DNA of 64,000 nucleotides from Hoplostethus atlanticus (taxonomy: Eukaryota; Chordata; Actinopteri; Trachichthyiformes; Trachichthyidae): assembly GCA_034670405.1 (NCBI GenBank), contig JAXDDX010000295.1:186001-250000 (forward strand). Reading direction: 5' to 3'. The translations under genes were made by a program, and so were the position numbers. How positions within the stretch are numbered: the first letter of the stretch is position 1; the number at the start of each line of letters is the position of its first letter. Below, in pieces: positions 62,501 to 64,000 of this stretch. The notes beneath the pieces are model-generated. The model had not been told where the DNA came from. It saw only the letters and a program-made list of their open reading frames with translations, and searched no databases.

Positions 62501-63763
62501 TACCTTGCTTTGTTTCCAGGGCTCTTAATGGACAAGCTGCTGAATGAAGAATGTTTGCAGTGAACAAGAATGAAAATCCGTTCAATGATAGGACAGTTTT
62601 AAATGAAGGAAAAATATAACTCTTGAAATAGAGAAATAGAACAACTGAACTCTTGACCCTATGCTGGGTCAGGTTTTCTTTTAGTTCTGGCAATCTTGCA
62701 GTCACAGGATGAAGTAGAAGTGGGGAGAAAAATGACACATTTGAGGAAACAATACAGTGCAGGTGTAAGGTCAGTCAGAAGAACATTAATAATACAAACA
62801 TCTTTATTGAGCCGCCTAATGTTGAGAGTGTGGACAGTGGTGATGTAGAGATGGATCAGAGAAACAGACAGTGTAGATGGCCTTGTAGTCCACAATGATG
62901 AAGGGTATCTGAGTGAGAAGTGTCTTTTAAATTAGATTTAATGAGTAAAATGTGCTGTCTCTCAAGGGTGGTTGGAGGTATGACCTTTGGTGCCTGTATG
63001 ACCCCAATGGGATGTGGAGAGCTGTGGGAACATAGAACCCTGGGAACACAGATACGCTCCGCTTACCAGAGCTAAAGTTAGCAGCTAAAATATTTTAGGC
63101 TACCAGAGAATTTTAAAACTGCATTTTTGCCAAAATGTGATTGGTTCTCACTCCACGACCATCGTGCTAATTTGCATAATATACATTTTGAACTCTTCTC
63201 ATTGCATCACAAGGCTGCCAGAGAATTTTAGAACTGCATTTCTGCCAAAATGTGATTTGTTCTCACTCCACGACCATTGTGCTCATTTGTATAATATTTT
63301 TTAACTTGCGTCTGGTGTGCAGCTGGGGTCAACTGTCACTGGGGCCACTCATACAAAACTGTACTGTATACACTCATGGAACTGTAAGGTGCTTTGAATA
63401 AAAGGCCTCCAATGACATATGATACACTACAATTATGCACATTAATAAGCACATGCATACAGGGACCTGTGCATCTGTGTGTATACTGTTTGTGTGCACA
63501 TGTATACATATGTATACACACACACCTAACCGTCTTTTTCACTCTGCTGGCCTCAAGACATCATTGCCACAGTGGAGAACGAGAAGCCGGCTCCATGTGC
63601 CCAAGCAGGAAACGGCCGGCGTTGTACCATCAACGGCACTGAATGTCGAGCTGGCTGGCCAGGCCCAAACCATGGCATCACTCACTTTGACAACCTGGGC
63701 TTCTCCATGCTAACTGTCTACCAGTGTATCACCACACAAGGCTGGACCGACGTCCTCTACTGG
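55222..63763 (+). CDS. cacna1s: Cav1.1 (L-type calcium channel alpha-1S), N-terminal six exons, partial
   Basis: Exons: 55222-55409, 58152-58257, 60217-60356, 60637-60782, 61793-61945, 63558-63763, all in phase, giving 313 aa; the gene continues past the window. Cav1.1 is the voltage sensor of the skeletal-muscle triad that gates RyR1. Seen: cytoplasmic N terminus ([14 protein letters not shown]), IS1 ([20 protein letters not shown], residues 64-83), IS2 ([20 protein letters not shown]), IS3 ([18 protein letters not shown]), IS4 ([19 protein letters not shown]) with regularly spaced Arg, IS5 ([20 protein letters not shown]), the disulphide-rich turret ([17 protein letters not shown]) and the pore loop [17 protein letters not shown]. 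Position 305, normally the repeat I filter Glu, is Gln (caa, 63737-63739). Ordinary Cav1.2/1.3 keep Glu. The match to alpha-1S is strongest at the N terminus, and ascl5 next door supports it. Teleosts have two paralogues; the Gln suggests cacna1sa. Confidence 0.93.
55410..58151 (+). other. U12-type GT-AG intron 1 of cacna1s
   Basis: The donor is AA|GTATCCTTCT, the U12 consensus. It joins AA|A to restore Lys before PFEIIIL. A loose branch-site candidate (TTCCTATAA at 58132-58140) lies 12 bases before the acceptor. The intron contains a TAGCAACCAC minisatellite (56940-57130) and a (TTTACC)n tract at about 57437-57470. Confidence 0.75.
56940..57130 (+). repeat. Degenerate minisatellite in cacna1s intron 1
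   Basis: Repeated variants of TAGCAACCACTAGTAATCAC. Confidence 0.8.
58746..58784 (+). repeat. (TCTA)n microsatellite
   Basis: Nine to ten TCTA units in cacna1s intron 2. Confidence 0.95.
59266..59530 (+). repeat. (CA)n, (GT)n and (GA)n microsatellites
   Basis: CA-rich tract at 59266-59323, GT tract at 59450-59475 and GA tract at about 59476-59530, all in cacna1s intron 2. Another GT/GC tract lies at 59885-59936. Confidence 0.9.
59560..59770 (+). repeat. Dispersed repeat, copy 2
   Basis: Shares ordered words with 8010-8240, including CAGAGGTGGACGAAACTGAC followed by CGGGCCAGATCCC. In cacna1s intron 2. Confidence 0.7.
61016..61640 (-). mobile_element. LINE 3' terminal fragment with open C-terminal frame
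   Basis: On the minus strand the codons read [20 protein letters not shown] ... [20 protein letters not shown], then [20 protein letters not shown] and a stop, the C-terminal end of a fish non-LTR ORF2. The 3' untranslated region ends in GTAAGTCGCTTTGGATAAAA, then GCGTCTGCTAAATGAC and TGTAATGTAATGTAA. The open frame and clean tail suggest a fairly young insertion into cacna1s intron 4, antisense to the gene. Confidence 0.85.
62160..63305 (+). repeat. Local repeats in cacna1s intron 5
   Basis: The unit TACCAGAGCTAAAGTTAGCA followed by AGAGAATTTTAGGACTGCAT and CCAAAATGTGATTGGTTCTC occurs at 62238-62345, again at 63063-63170 and partly at 63212-63300. A second unit (GGTTACAACTATTTGGAAGT ...) occurs at 62170-62240 and 62413-62490. 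Confidence 0.8.
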
Positions 63764-63834
63764 GTAAGGGATTAATTAGGAAGTAATTGCTGCTGTAGTG
63801 ATTGGTTGGAATGAAACCCTGTATGTGTGTGTGC

Positions 63835-63871
63835 ATGTATGTATGTATGTATGTATGTATGTATGTATGTA
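63835..63871 (+). repeat. (GTAT)n microsatellite
   Basis: Nine GTAT units in cacna1s intron 6, near the right edge. Confidence 0.95.
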
Positions 63872-64000
63872 TCTATGTACTGTATGTAAGTAATTAATAT
63901 CAAGCAGAGTGTTGCTGGAAAAGAGCATGGAGCTCGGTCATCTTTCTATTGAGTCTGGGAGCAGCTGCAGGAAAAAACAGTACATGTCGTGGTCATGATT

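Overview
This is nuclear DNA of a teleost fish. The genes are split by many introns, the intergenic DNA and introns are full of Tc1/mariner, hAT-like and PIF/Harbinger-like DNA transposons, L2-like LINE tails, tRNA-derived SINEs and (GT)n microsatellites, and the coding exons match vertebrate genes with fish-type changes. I cannot name the species. All gene identities rest on recognising protein families by eye, with splice sites and reading phase checked by hand; no search was run.

Layout. (1) At about 1.2 kb on the minus strand lies one coding exon of an HGH1-like gene that runs off the left edge. (2) From 5.4 to 17.3 kb (+) lies a complete 14-exon tectonic-1 gene (tctn1, ciliary transition zone, 614 aa). 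Its introns include a clear U12-type AT-AC intron, a GC-AG intron and a 21-nt microexon. A consensus RFX X-box sits in intron 1, and a 181-bp near-perfect inverted repeat lies in the spacer between the HGH1-like gene and tctn1. (3) From 17.9 to 22.4 kb (-), tail to tail with tctn1, lies hvcn1 (voltage-gated proton channel Hv1, 226 aa), complete, with one of the two mammalian zinc-binding histidines replaced by Asp. (4) From 22.4 to 49.5 kb is a repeat-rich desert. It holds a segmental duplication split by a TTAA-flanked insertion, a broken PB1-domain gene of a multicopy fish family (SAMD3-like), a Ty3/gypsy fragment, minisatellites, a hAT-type MITE with intact 8-bp target duplications, an L2-like LINE relic, a PIF/Harbinger-type MITE and an internally deleted Tc1/mariner element. 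(5) At 49.7-50.4 kb (+) is ascl5, a bHLH transcription factor. (6) From 55.2 kb to the right edge (+) are the first six coding exons of cacna1s (Cav1.1, skeletal-muscle L-type channel and voltage sensor), covering repeat I up to its pore loop. Intron 1 has a U12-type donor, and the pore-loop glutamate of repeat I is a glutamine.

How the genes relate. tctn1-hvcn1 is a convergent pair that is also adjacent in mammals (human 12q24), and ascl5-cacna1s is a pair adjacent in human 1q32; the repeat desert joins the two blocks. The genes do not share one pathway: cilium (tctn1), phagocyte/sperm proton flux (hvcn1), epithelial/dental transcription control (ascl5) and muscle excitation-contraction coupling (cacna1s). 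I found no wholly new system. The most notable signals are the glutamine in the Cav1.1 selectivity filter, the two minor-spliceosome introns, the RFX box and the symmetrical inverted repeat upstream of two divergent genes.
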